43,624 nt of DNA from DATLFA01 sp039934635 (GTDB taxonomy: Bacteria > Actinomycetota > Acidimicrobiia > Acidimicrobiales > WLNW01), in contig JBDTLT010000021.1 of assembly GCA_039934635.1 (NCBI GenBank), positions 1 to 43,624 of the forward strand, in the 5' to 3' direction. The notes beneath the pieces were generated by a model. The model was not told where the DNA came from, did no database searches, and saw nothing but the letters and a program-made list of their open reading frames with translations. Position numbers and translations under genes: made by a program. This document shows, piece by piece, positions 25,921 to 33,773 of the stretch; within the stretch, counting starts at the first letter, position 1; every line of letters starts with the position of its first letter.

Positions 25921-26359
25921 ATGCCCGCCGTCCGCATGTACAGGGCGTTGACCCGCCTCTATCCGCGCGACTTCCGCGCCCGGTATCGCGACGACCTCGT
26001 GCAGCACTTCGCCGACCTCGTCGACGACCACGGGGTCAGGGTGGCATGGACGCGCACTGCCATCGATCTGATCGTCACCGTCCCCCGCTACCGACTCGAA
26101 GTCATCATGAACGAGCGCCACGGCACCGTCACTCTCGCTGTTGCAATCACGCTTTTGGCCGGCGGCGGTCTGCTCAGCGTGCCCGCCGGCATCTATCCCG
26201 GCATCGTGTTGCTCCCGTTGGCCGGCGTACTCGCCATCGGACAGCGCAGCGCGCTCGCCCGTGGTCGCCTACAACCTGATCTTCTTCGTGTCCCTCCTCG
26301 GCGCCCTTACCTACTTCGTCGTCGGGCTCCTCACTCCAAAGGTCACGGCCGCGTCGTAG
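25921..26359 (+). pseudogene. Frameshifted membrane partner of PadR
   Basis: From ATG 25921 the frame reads a cytoplasmic head (YRALTRLYPRDFRARYRDDLVQHFADL, like permease-prefix domains), then two membrane helices ending near ALAIGQRSALAR at about 26265. In that frame the sequence then turns Arg/Pro-rich to a stop at 26373. In the next frame a clear helix follows (VVAYNLIFFVSLLGALTYFVVGLL), ending at the TAG 26357-26359. A one-base insertion near 26260-26268 therefore splits what should be one protein of about 145 residues. A sequencing error or programmed shift is possible. Its place after padR is typical of PadR-regulated membrane proteins. Confidence 0.7.
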
Positions 26360-26369
26360 GCTCACCGGC

Positions 26370-27533
26370 GTGAGCCTTTCGTGGTCAGTGCTCGAGCGCG
26401 ACGTCACCGAGATCGCCGGCGAATGGCGTTCCAATCGCCCCGAACGCCAGGCTCGGCGGGGCCTCGACCCCGCGGACTTCGAGCAACTCGCGGCGGCCGG
26501 CTTCCTGCGGGTCGCGGTACCCGAGGACATGGGTGGGCTTTGGCGCAGCGTCGCCGAGACGACGCGCCCGATCTGCGAATTGCTGAGGACCCTCGCGTCG
26601 GCCGACCCGTCGGTCGCGCTGGTGTCGTCGATGCATCCGTCCGTCCTCGGCTTTTGGCTCGCGCTGCCCGACCCGGCACGCGTCCGCTGGACCGAGCAAC
26701 GGTCGGCAATCTTCGCCAGTGCCATCGACGGCGCGCAGTGGGGAACGATCACTTCAGAGCCGGGCAGCGGCGGCGACATCCTTCGCACCAAAGCACAGGC
26801 GGTGCCCGACGCCGACACGCAAGGCGCACTGCCCGGCGGGACATATCGAATCAGCGGCGCGAAGCATTTCGGCAGCGGTTCGGGCGTGACCTCGTTCATG
26901 ATCACCACCGCGGTGCCCGACGGAGAAGACGCGCCGACGTTGTTCGCGCTCGATGTGCGCAACCGGCCTTGGGACGGCACCGCGGGAATGCAACTGACCG
27001 CCGAGTGGGATGGCGTCGGCATGGCAGCAACGCAAAGTCACGCCATGATGCTCGACGGTTGTCCGGCGATCCGCTGTGCCTGGGACGGGCCGATCCAAGA
27101 GGTCAGCAGCGCCGCGTCGCCGTTGATCTCGAGCGTGTTCACTGCAGTCATCCTCGGGGTCTTCGACGAGGCGATCCGCACCGCCAAAGCGCAACTCGCC
27201 CCGAAAGCCGACGCGATGCGACCCTATGAGCAAGTCGAGTGGTCACGGGCCGAGCTCGACTATTGGCTCGCCGTGCAGGCCTACGAAGGCGCGCTGCGCG
27301 CCGTCGAATCAGGCGACCACGCGCGAGCGGTGCACGCCACACTCCGAGCCAAAGAGTCCGTGGCCGAACTCGCCGAAGCGTCGCTCGGGCGGCTGAGTCG
27401 CGTGATCGGCGGAGGCACGTTCTCGCGGAAGTCGCCCTTCGCGGCATGGTTCGAAGACGTGCGTGCGTTGGGTTTCTTGCGCCCGCCTTGGGGCCTCGCC
27501 TACGACAACCTCTTCCTCAGTTCATTCGGCTGA
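26370..27533 (+). CDS. Acyl-CoA dehydrogenase family protein
   Basis: A 387-residue flavoprotein of the acyl-CoA dehydrogenase superfamily, which oxidises a thioester or a related substrate with FAD. An N-terminal helix domain (FEQLAAAGFLRVAVPEDMGG) leads to the central beta domain (WGTITSEPGSGGDILRTKAQ and YRISGAKHFGSGSGV) and a C-terminal four-helix bundle ending in PFAAWFEDVRALGFLRPPWG. I could not place the catalytic Glu with confidence, so the reaction may differ from fatty acid oxidation. The start is GTG 26370. Its last 15 coding bases are part of an 18-bp sequence repeated at 29208. Confidence 0.85.
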   Translation: MSLSWSVLERDVTEIAGEWRSNRPERQARRGLDPADFEQLAAAGFLRVAVPEDMGGLWRSVAETTRPICELLRTLASADPSVALVSSMHPSVLGFWLALPDPARVRWTEQRSAIFASAIDGAQWGTITSEPGSGGDILRTKAQAVPDADTQGALPGGTYRISGAKHFGSGSGVTSFMITTAVPDGEDAPTLFALDVRNRPWDGTAGMQLTAEWDGVGMAATQSHAMMLDGCPAIRCAWDGPIQEVSSAASPLISSVFTAVILGVFDEAIRTAKAQLAPKADAMRPYEQVEWSRAELDYWLAVQAYEGALRAVESGDHARAVHATLRAKESVAELAEASLGRLSRVIGGGTFSRKSPFAAWFEDVRALGFLRPPWGLAYDNLFLSSFG

Positions 27534-27534
27534 G
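27517..27534 (+). repeat. 18-bp direct repeat, left copy
   Basis: TCAGTTCATTCGGCTGAG occurs here and, unchanged, at 29208-29225. This copy holds the last codons and stop of the acyl-CoA dehydrogenase gene. The placing at a gene end, with 1.67 kb of unrelated small genes and fragments between the copies, is what integration at a gene terminus would leave. Confidence 0.85.
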
Positions 27535-27584
27535 GCTCGAACCGAATCGTGGCGCCAACCGACAAGCCAAGTCCGAGATGAAGA

Positions 27585-27854
27585 ATGGTTCGAAACTTGA
27601 CGCGAGCGCTCAGTCTGCGATCCGAACAGCCACCCGACGACACAGCTGTTGTACTTCGCGCTGGAGTGATGACTGCGGACAACATGCGGCGATCCGCAGA
27701 GCGGACGTTTGCGAGCTACGCGAGCCGGCGGTTGGTGGTGCTCGTGGACACGACGAATGTGGAGCGATACGAGGCGTGCGCGACGCCCAGGCGCGTCGAC
27801 AGTCGGAGAGGCGTATGGTCTGGCCACGCATACCAACGAGGCGAGCTCGGTTAA
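27585..27854 (+). pseudogene. N-terminal fragment of a split actinobacterial protein
   Basis: An open frame of 89 codons. The first 45 or so (MVRNLTRALSLRSEQPPDDT, then VVLRAGVMTADNMRRSAERTF) look like the start of an uncharacterised protein of roughly 150 residues that I recall from actinobacteria. After SYASRR the sequence no longer looks like that family and is probably frameshifted or rearranged. What appears to be the C-terminal part of the same protein lies at 28903-29021. The family match is from memory and needs a search. Confidence 0.5.
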
Positions 27855-27873
27855 CGGGAAAGGGGACTTCAGA

Positions 27874-28134
27874 ATGCAGGTGATTGCGACGCACGTGGTG
27901 AACGACGTAGAGCACTGGTTCAACTCACCCAAGCGGGCCAAGTTCTTCGAGAAGCATGGGATGAAGGTGACGCCCTTCCGGCAGCCAGGCAGCGACGACA
28001 CGCTGTGTGCTGTCCTGATCGAGACGCCAGACATGGAGACGCTGCAGTCAGCGCTCGATACAGAGGAGGCCCGTCAGGCCGAGGAGTACGACGGCGTCCA
28101 CGAGGACACGATCACGATCTTCGTTGCCGGATAG
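27874..28134 (+). CDS. Small protein of unknown function inside the island
   Basis: An 86-residue soluble protein, MQVIATHVVNDVEHWFNSP to the end DTITIFVAG. The beta-alpha-beta pattern and size suggest a ferredoxin-like dimeric alpha/beta fold. AAAGGGG (27860-27866) lies about 8 bases before the ATG. It sits between two broken pieces of another gene, inside the repeat-bounded island, and shares the small-protein character of its neighbour at 28422. I do not recognise the family with certainty. Confidence 0.65.
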   Translation: MQVIATHVVNDVEHWFNSPKRAKFFEKHGMKVTPFRQPGSDDTLCAVLIETPDMETLQSALDTEEARQAEEYDGVHEDTITIFVAG

Positions 28135-28421
28135 ACGCGGCCAAGCGACGCCTCTGACGGAGCGTCCCGATGTTCAGGGCGTTTCCTCCGCATGTCGGGA
28201 AGCACTTCTTTGTGGGGCTGACCCCGAGATTGCCATTCTGAAGGTTGCTGCGGGAGCTGCGGCAACGGCGAACGGTTCGGGGCTGAGAACACCGACCGGC
28301 CAGTTCTCCAGTGGACGACGCCGCGCGAGTCAACAGTTTGGGGCGACTGACGTCGTGGGTTCGTCCGAAGGTGTTCGGATAGAGCAGTCGTCGATGTTAG
28401 GAGCGGGGGGGGTCGTGTTGG
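28135..28421. other. Non-coding stretch in the island
   Basis: 287 bp with no frame that shows real coding character, between two convergent small genes. It contains a run of seven or more G near 28405 and no clear terminator. Base composition is less biased than in the flanking operons. Confidence 0.5.
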
Positions 28422-28733
28422 TTAGGGCGTGTACTCCTCGAATACCGTCAAGTCGGTGAACGACGGCGCGCCGTCGAAGATCTCTGCCATCGTCGCTCGC
28501 GCGGACCTCAGCGCATCCGCGCGGCGGGGGTCATTCTCGCGGGCTCTCGCCTTCTCCTCGCTCTCGAAGACCATGAGCATGAGGAGCGAGTTCGGGTCGT
28601 CCTGGTCCCGCATAACGAGCGTTCTCACCAGCCCTGAGTCCTTCTGCTCGGCATCGCGCAGCTGCTGCGTGAGCTTCTGAAGTCCGGGTTCGTTGCCGTC
28701 CCTGATTCGCGTTCTGATCTGCTGCGCCCACAT
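28422..28733 (-). CDS. Antibiotic-biosynthesis-monooxygenase-like (ABM) protein
   Basis: A 103-residue protein. IRTRIRDGNEPGLQKLTQQL, then GLVRTLVMRDQDDPNSLLMLMVFES, then AEIFDGAPSFTDLTVFEEY follow the ABM ferredoxin-like fold. Relatives act as quinol monooxygenases, haem-degrading enzymes or simple dimeric ligand-binding proteins. GAGGAGG lies 7 bases before ATG 28733, which sets the start; the frame is open for another 57 codons upstream but without a site. It lies inside the island, on the opposite strand to the other intact gene. Confidence 0.7.
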   Translation of the reverse strand: MWAQQIRTRIRDGNEPGLQKLTQQLRDAEQKDSGLVRTLVMRDQDDPNSLLMLMVFESEEKARARENDPRRADALRSARATMAEIFDGAPSFTDLTVFEEYTP

Positions 28734-28902
28734 CTTCAAACCTCCTCGATACTCCAACAGCTTCCCACGACCCACGCACCGAAGTGGTGCCGATACTCGC
28801 AGCCGTTCGTGCGCGTGATCGGCGAGCCGGAACGTCATGGGCGTCCCTGCGGACCGTCCTCGAAGCGCCGTTGGGGACACAGCAAACGTTGCCTGACGCC
28901 GC
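28734..28902. other. Leader region of the ABM gene
   Basis: About 170 bp between the ABM gene start and the first recognisable part of the broken cassette. No coding signal on either strand is convincing. The ABM promoter must lie here. Confidence 0.4.
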
Positions 28903-29072
28903 ACTAGTTTCGGACGACTCCGCGCTGCGGATTCGCGCTATTGGCCACCTTCGACCACCCGCATTTCACGCTTGTGCTCGCGGACGTGAGCGAGGTCACC
29001 ATCGCCCGACTCGGTCGATGCCGTCACCGATGTCCATCTCGCCGCCGGCCGCTACGTCGTCGTCGGAGATGA
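28903..29072 (+). pseudogene. C-terminal fragment with a one-base frameshift
   Basis: Two frames join at 28926-28929. The first reads TSFGRLRAA and the second GFALLATFDHPHFTLVLADVSEVTIARL. Read across a one-base deletion they give GRLRAAGFALLATF, a smooth sequence of the kind I recall at the end of the protein whose start is at 27585. The frame then runs on to a stop at 29070-29072 without good coding character. There is no start codon, so it is a dead fragment. Confidence 0.6.
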
Positions 29073-29187
29073 CGGTGCTGACCCGAAGGTCGCGCGGATC
29101 ATCTCGGTCGACGCTGACGGCAACATCGAACTCGAAGTCCTTCGAGGCAGCGTCGAGTCACATCACGACCTCCTCACCACAGCCTGA
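28990..29187 (+). pseudogene. Fragment of the partner gene in the broken cassette
   Basis: A frame with no start codon after an upstream stop. It reads LAAGRYVVVGDDGADPKVARI and ISVDADGNIELEVLRGSVE and ends HHDLLTTA at TGA 29185-29187. The regular beta pattern and codon bias show that it was coding. It overlaps the end of the fragment before it, in another frame, as in a tightly coupled gene pair. The N-terminus is lost. Confidence 0.6.
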
Positions 29188-29207
29188 CTCGCGGTCTTAG
29201 CGTCACG

Positions 29208-29225
29208 TCAGTTCATTCGGCTGAG
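29208..29225 (+). repeat. 18-bp direct repeat, right copy
   Basis: An exact second copy of the end of the acyl-CoA dehydrogenase gene (27517-27534). It lies 10 bp before the end of the PAP2 gene and has no coding role here. It probably marks the right edge of an inserted segment. Confidence 0.85.
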
Positions 29226-29235
29226 ATTCGGGCGC

Positions 29236-29847
29236 TTAGAGGCTGGGAGATACCGAGGAGTGTCGTCCCACGAGTGCACGGGCGGGCGTGTGATCGAGCC
29301 AGCGCACGACGGGCCGCAGTAGCCAAAGCGCCAACGGCACACCCGCCGCCGCGACCGCCGCGCCGAGCGCGAGGCCGGCGACCACGTCACCTGGGTAGTG
29401 CACACCGGCATAGACACGGCTCACCGCGAGCAGTAGTGCGAGGCAGCCCGTCACGAGGCCGAGCATCGACGAGCCGTATCTCCGCCCCGCGAACAAGAGA
29501 CCCACGGCCACCGCGCCGGCCGCGGTCGCGTGGTCACTCGGAAACGAAAAGTCGGCACTGCGGGCAATCAGTACGTGTGACGCCGGCATCGCCGTGTAAG
29601 GCCGAGCCCGGTCCACCGCGTTGCCGATGACTTGCCCGATGCCAAGCGCGATCAGCGCGGCGGCGCCGGACCAGATGACCACGATCACGCCGTCGCTGGA
29701 ATCAGCGTGCCGGGCAGAGAGCCATCCCACTACCAACGCGAGAGCGAAGAGCACGATGCCGTACTTCGCCATCGCGACGAAGGACGAATGTGCCCAATGT
29801 GTGCGGGCGGCGAACCGATTCACCGACCGGTAGAGCGCGGCGTCCAT
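29236..29847 (-). CDS. PAP2-family phosphatase
   Basis: A 203-residue membrane phosphatase with six likely helices. The three motifs are VDRARPY (the KxxxxxxRP region), PSDHATAAG (PSGH-like) and SRVYAGVHYPGDVVAG (SRxxxxxHxxxD). It would dephosphorylate a lipid such as phosphatidic acid, phosphatidylglycerol phosphate or undecaprenyl diphosphate. The start is MDAALYR at 29847, since GGAGG lies 6 bases upstream; the frame runs on for 25 more codons without a site. It is the last gene of the putative lipid operon, 96 bp after the DUF1232 gene. Confidence 0.9.
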   Translation of the reverse strand: MDAALYRSVNRFAARTHWAHSSFVAMAKYGIVLFALALVVGWLSARHADSSDGVIVVIWSGAAALIALGIGQVIGNAVDRARPYTAMPASHVLIARSADFSFPSDHATAAGAVAVGLLFAGRRYGSSMLGLVTGCLALLLAVSRVYAGVHYPGDVVAGLALGAAVAAAGVPLALWLLRPVVRWLDHTPARALVGRHSSVSPSL

Positions 29848-29943
29848 CTGAGCCTCCGAAAGTCCGACTCGATGGTGGCATCGTTTTCGCGCGATTACAC
29901 CGCGGCGGCGGGTCACGCTCACGAAGGAGCCGAAGTACCCATC

Positions 29944-30348
29944 TCATGGATGCTTCGTTCGGCGGCCGCGACCGAGCAGTCGTTCCAACACGTGCGGATC
30001 GCCGGCCCAAGCCTCTTCGATCGCGGCGCGAGGTATGCGGCGCGCCGCGTACCTCAGAACCAGCGCGACAACCACGACATCGTCGAGAGGACCGATGACC
30101 GGCAGGAATTCGGGGATCAGATCGATCGGCGACAGCACCCAGAGCGCGGCGAACGCCACGGCGAACTTGACCCTTCGCGGCACCCGGGGATCGCGGCGCA
30201 ACCGCCGCGCAGTCGCGACGCAGGCCGGTAGCACCGAGGCCAGATCCTTGAGCACACCCGGCGGGAGGCGCTTCGCCAGTATCACGAGGACCACCCAGCT
30301 CGCGACCCACAACGCCACGCCGATCGCGATCCACCGAATCCAACCCAT
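29944..30348 (-). CDS. DUF1232 (YkvA-like) membrane protein
   Basis: A 134-residue protein. A hydrophobic N-terminus (about 5-25) is followed by the DUF1232 core: DPRVPRRVKFAVAFAALWVLSPIDLIPEFLPVIGPLDDVVVVALVLRY, with the SPIDLIPEFLPVIGPLDD motif intact. The core is a short helical hairpin at the membrane. Its role is unknown; it often sits by lipid or envelope genes. Three bases separate it from the upstream synthase gene, so the two are co-transcribed. Confidence 0.9.
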   Translation of the reverse strand: MGWIRWIAIGVALWVASWVVLVILAKRLPPGVLKDLASVLPACVATARRLRRDPRVPRRVKFAVAFAALWVLSPIDLIPEFLPVIGPLDDVVVVALVLRYAARRIPRAAIEEAWAGDPHVLERLLGRGRRTKHP

Positions 30349-30351
30349 GCA

Positions 30352-32019
30352 TCAATTGTGCAGACCGGCGCGGAGGAACCGTGGCGCCGACTCGACCTTT
30401 TCGCCCACGCGCGCCACCGCGTACGCGATCTGTGGCAACTCGAGATCGGACCGGTACACCAAGGTCCTCGGCTCCCACATCGGATCCCACTTCGATTTGA
30501 AGTCGTGCAGCCCTTTGAAGTTGAACGCCTTGTTGTCGCTCTCGTAGAGGATGCGGAGCACCCGGGCGACGAGCCCGTCACCTTCGATGCGCACCAGGGG
30601 CGCGAATCCGAGCGTCATCCCGGTCAGGCCCTGTGCTCGGAAACGCTCGATCAGGTGGACGAACAAGAAGTCCATCACGCCGTTGGGCGCGTCGGGACGG
30701 CGGCGCATCAAATCGAAGTTGCCCGCGGTGCCACGGAATGCCGGGAGAAGATTGACAAAGGCCTCGACACGCCCGCCGGCGGATCGCGCCACGAGCACCG
30801 TCGTATCGCGTAGGTAGTCACTGTCGAACCAACCGAGCGTGAAGGTGCGTTCGCGGTGGCCGCCATCGGCGAGCCAAGCATCGGACACCTCGCGCAACTC
30901 GGCCATCGTCGCTTCATCGATCGATCGCGCGAGTTCCTCGACGATCACCCCCTCTTTCGCCAATTGCCGATTCTTGTTGCGGAGGCGCTTGCGGTGGCTC
31001 CCTTCGAGAGTGAAGGCTTGAACCGGGACGATCGCCTCCTCGCCGATCTTGATCGATTTGTAACCAAGGGCTTCGAGCAATCGGGTGCCCGCCGGCGACA
31101 CCTGGTGATATGCGAGGCGCCAGCCGTTCAACGCGCAGAACTCGTCGAACTCGCGCGCGAGCAAGACGCAGGAATCGGCCGCGCCGATCGGCTCGCCGAG
31201 AGCAATGGCCGTGCCGCCCACCACGCGATAGCTCAGCAGAGCACGTCCGTCGTTGGCGATGAAGAGTCGCTTGTCGCCGAGCAGGTGGAAGTAAGCGATG
31301 CCGGTCGTGGCGTATTGCTCGAGGATGGCGCGTGCCCGAACGCGCTCGACGCGGTCACTCGTGTTGCGTACGACGACAGGTTGCACGAAATGCCAAATCG
31401 CAATGAACAATACGAGCAGAGCGAGAACCCGCACCGACGCGACGAACCAATCACCGTGGCGCGTCACGGTATCGATGGCGTCCACGGGCAACAGAAAGAG
31501 CAGCCTCAAGGCCTGTGAGATCGAACGACCAAGTCCGTTCTCCTGCGCGAAGTCGCGATCGAGAAGAAATAGGCCTGCGGTGCCGTAGATCAACACGCCC
31601 AGTTCGCCGAACAACAGCCACAAGACGCCTTCGCTCGCCTTGGCCGGATCGCTGCGAGCGCTGAAACGCGCCGAAGCCAATACGAGGCCGGTCGCCAGTA
31701 TGGCGGTCGGTACCACACCCACCATGTCGCCATTGTGAATCGGGTGGGCGATCAGCGACGCCATCAGCGTGATGAGTGCGAGTTGCCATGCGCGATGCTT
31801 GCCCCGCCAGAGTTGACGAGCCGAAGTGGTCAGCGTGAGGCCCGACACCAAGAGCACGTAGCGCGATCCCTCGATCGTGGCCCGGTGCGCGACTCGGAAC
31901 TTACCGACGCCGATGAATGGATGGCGCTCTGCCGCCAACACGACGTCGAGTACCCCGACCAGTGCAGTGGCGACGGCAAGCGAGCGTGGCACCGCCCGGT
32001 CACGTCTGCCGATGATCAC
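30352..32019 (-). CDS. Aminoacyl-phosphatidylglycerol synthase-like protein
   Basis: A 555-residue protein. The N-terminal third has six or so membrane helices. From about residue 260 comes the DUF2156/LPG-synthase C-terminal domain, with tandem GNAT folds: RAILEQYATTGIAYFHLLGDKRLF, GEPIGAADS, RKRLRNKNRQLAKEGV, and FDLMRRRPDAPNGVMDFLFVHLIERF. Related enzymes move lysine or alanine from a tRNA to phosphatidylglycerol and make the membrane less negative. The start is GTG 32019, overlapping the flippase stop as GTGA. In MprF the synthase and flippase are one protein; here the flippase part is the separate gene just upstream. The amino acid used is unknown. Confidence 0.85.
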   Translation of the reverse strand: MIIGRRDRAVPRSLAVATALVGVLDVVLAAERHPFIGVGKFRVAHRATIEGSRYVLLVSGLTLTTSARQLWRGKHRAWQLALITLMASLIAHPIHNGDMVGVVPTAILATGLVLASARFSARSDPAKASEGVLWLLFGELGVLIYGTAGLFLLDRDFAQENGLGRSISQALRLLFLLPVDAIDTVTRHGDWFVASVRVLALLVLFIAIWHFVQPVVVRNTSDRVERVRARAILEQYATTGIAYFHLLGDKRLFIANDGRALLSYRVVGGTAIALGEPIGAADSCVLLAREFDEFCALNGWRLAYHQVSPAGTRLLEALGYKSIKIGEEAIVPVQAFTLEGSHRKRLRNKNRQLAKEGVIVEELARSIDEATMAELREVSDAWLADGGHRERTFTLGWFDSDYLRDTTVLVARSAGGRVEAFVNLLPAFRGTAGNFDLMRRRPDAPNGVMDFLFVHLIERFRAQGLTGMTLGFAPLVRIEGDGLVARVLRILYESDNKAFNFKGLHDFKSKWDPMWEPRTLVYRSDLELPQIAYAVARVGEKVESAPRFLRAGLHN

Positions 32020-33053
32020 GGCGTCGCCCCGTCCGCCCGGCGCCGCCATGTGCGCGCCACCAGAACGCCGGTCAGCAGAGGTAGCCAAGTCTCGAGTATC
32101 CGATACGTGAGGACGATCACCGTCGCGACCGATCCCGCCAGACCGAACGACACGAGCACTGCGCCAAGCGATGCTTCGGCGAAGCCGATGCCCGCGGGCA
32201 GCACGCTGATCAACGAGAAGAGCACGGAGACCCCGTAGCCGACGATCGGCACGGTCATCCCCACGGACTGACCGTAGGCCGCGAGACAAATCCACACCAT
32301 CGAGATGCTGACCAGTTCGATCAACAGCATCAGGCAGAAAACAGGGATCACCGAGGCCGGTCTGGTTCGGATCTGTTGGATTGCATCGAACAGCTCGTCG
32401 GCGGCGGTGTGATCCGGTGTACGCCGGCGAAGCCGCGCCGGCAGCGCATGCAAGGAACGGATCGCCGACCGGCTCCGCGCCGCGGCGACGACCACAGTGG
32501 CGACGATCGCGAAATATGCGCCGACTACCGCCACGGCGACCGCGTCGCCACGTGTGAATTGCCCGTCGATGACCAGCACCGCGATCGCCCCGACGAGGGT
32601 CACGGCGAACGCGGCATCACCGAGCACGACGCAGAGCACGTAGCCGCCGGTGACCAACGGCGTGGGTTGGCCACTGCGCCGGGACTCGTCGCGATACACG
32701 GCGAGCCCGGCCATGCCGCCGGACTTCGCGACGACGTTCAGGCTCTGTGCGACGGCGCTGGTCAGCATCGCCCGGGATGGCGTGAGTCGCACACCGAAAG
32801 TCGCGATCGCCACCCGTCGCGCCGATGCGTGCAGCACCATGAAAGTAGCGCTTGCGATCACGCCGAGCCCCAGCCACCACGGGTCGGCGTGGCCGGCGGC
32901 GCGGGCCGCATTGGGCAGCTCACCGCGGTTTGCAGCGATGAAGGCAACCGTGAGGGCAACGACGACGACGCCCGCGATGACACGCCCGAGACGGCGGTAG
33001 CCCGAAGATCTGTCGAGCGCGGCACGGGCCTCGGTCGCCACCGGCTCACGCAT
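32016..33053 (-). CDS. Flippase-like (LPG-synthase transmembrane, UPF0104) protein
   Basis: A 345-residue membrane protein with about eight helices and the pattern of the flippase-like half of MprF: AVAQSLNVVAKSGGMAGLAVY, then GYGVSVLFSLISVLPAGIGFAEASLGAVLVSFG near the end. These proteins move aminoacyl-lipids or other lipids across the bilayer. It overlaps the synthase gene by 4 bp and the upstream rhomboid-like gene by 8 bp, which supports a shared job in lipid modification. Confidence 0.88.
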   Translation of the reverse strand: MREPVATEARAALDRSSGYRRLGRVIAGVVVVALTVAFIAANRGELPNAARAAGHADPWWLGLGVIASATFMVLHASARRVAIATFGVRLTPSRAMLTSAVAQSLNVVAKSGGMAGLAVYRDESRRSGQPTPLVTGGYVLCVVLGDAAFAVTLVGAIAVLVIDGQFTRGDAVAVAVVGAYFAIVATVVVAAARSRSAIRSLHALPARLRRRTPDHTAADELFDAIQQIRTRPASVIPVFCLMLLIELVSISMVWICLAAYGQSVGMTVPIVGYGVSVLFSLISVLPAGIGFAEASLGAVLVSFGLAGSVATVIVLTYRILETWLPLLTGVLVARTWRRRADGATP

Positions 33054-33726
33054 GCGACAGCATCTCCGCTCGATCGCGTCGCGCCGAGAACTGCATCACG
33101 CCGGCACCGACGAGGGTAGCCAGGGGATGCTGGATGTCGGCAAGGGTGTGGTTCGTCGCCGCCGAAGTCGTCAGGTCTCCGACAAGTATCACGACGAGAA
33201 GCGTGCGTAGGCGCGAGGGCGAGAGCGACCAGACGAATGCACCGCCGCATGCGTAAAGGGCCGACGACGCGCCCGAGTCGACGTGAGCCAACACCGTCGA
33301 CGCGGTGTCCGACCCGAACGCCGCGAGCACTCGGGCGCCGAGCATGGCCGTCACGCTCGATATCCAATCGCCGGCCAAAAACACGATGGCGGCGCGCGGC
33401 GAACCGATGCGCCACTCTGCGAGCGGCAGCAACGAGATCAGCACCACGATCCCGGTGACGAACCCGTGGCGACTCTGCACAAAGGCCGATGTGAACAAAC
33501 GCCAAACCTGGCCGGCGCGCCAGTATCGCCACGACGAGCCGAACGATGACAAGAGCCGGGCATGCAGGTGAGGCGCACGGGCCGTAGCGACCATGGGAGC
33601 GACGACGAGGCCACCGAGTACGACCGATGCCGAGAATCTGCCCAGGGGCTGCACGACCGCAGTCTCGCGCCGGTTGTGATCGAGTTGGTCGCGAGTTCGC
33701 AATCGTGGCGGGGTCGCAACGAGCAC
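33046..33726 (-). CDS. Rhomboid-like membrane protein
   Basis: A 226-residue protein with about six helices. HVDSGASSALYACGG resembles the rhomboid GxS active-site region and ADIQHPLATLVGAG the last helix with the catalytic His. The WR motif typical of the L1 loop is represented by GQVWRLFTSAFVQS. A Ser-His protease is therefore possible, but the GxSG motif is GASS, so activity is not certain. GTG 33726 is the chosen start; later starts are possible. It opens the run of overlapping lipid genes, 47 bp after the micropeptide. Confidence 0.7.
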   Translation of the reverse strand: MLVATPPRLRTRDQLDHNRRETAVVQPLGRFSASVVLGGLVVAPMVATARAPHLHARLLSSFGSSWRYWRAGQVWRLFTSAFVQSRHGFVTGIVVLISLLPLAEWRIGSPRAAIVFLAGDWISSVTAMLGARVLAAFGSDTASTVLAHVDSGASSALYACGGAFVWSLSPSRLRTLLVVILVGDLTTSAATNHTLADIQHPLATLVGAGVMQFSARRDRAEMLSHA

Positions 33727-33773
33727 TCACCGCACCATGCAGCAAGTAACAAGTTGCCACCCCGCACGATGGT

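Noticed and set aside
27531..27600. T-loop-like GGTTCGA sequences near the left edge of the island, suggesting a tRNA fragment as integration site
   Set aside because: No acceptor, D or anticodon stems can be drawn on either strand, and the repeated sequence lies in the dehydrogenase gene instead.
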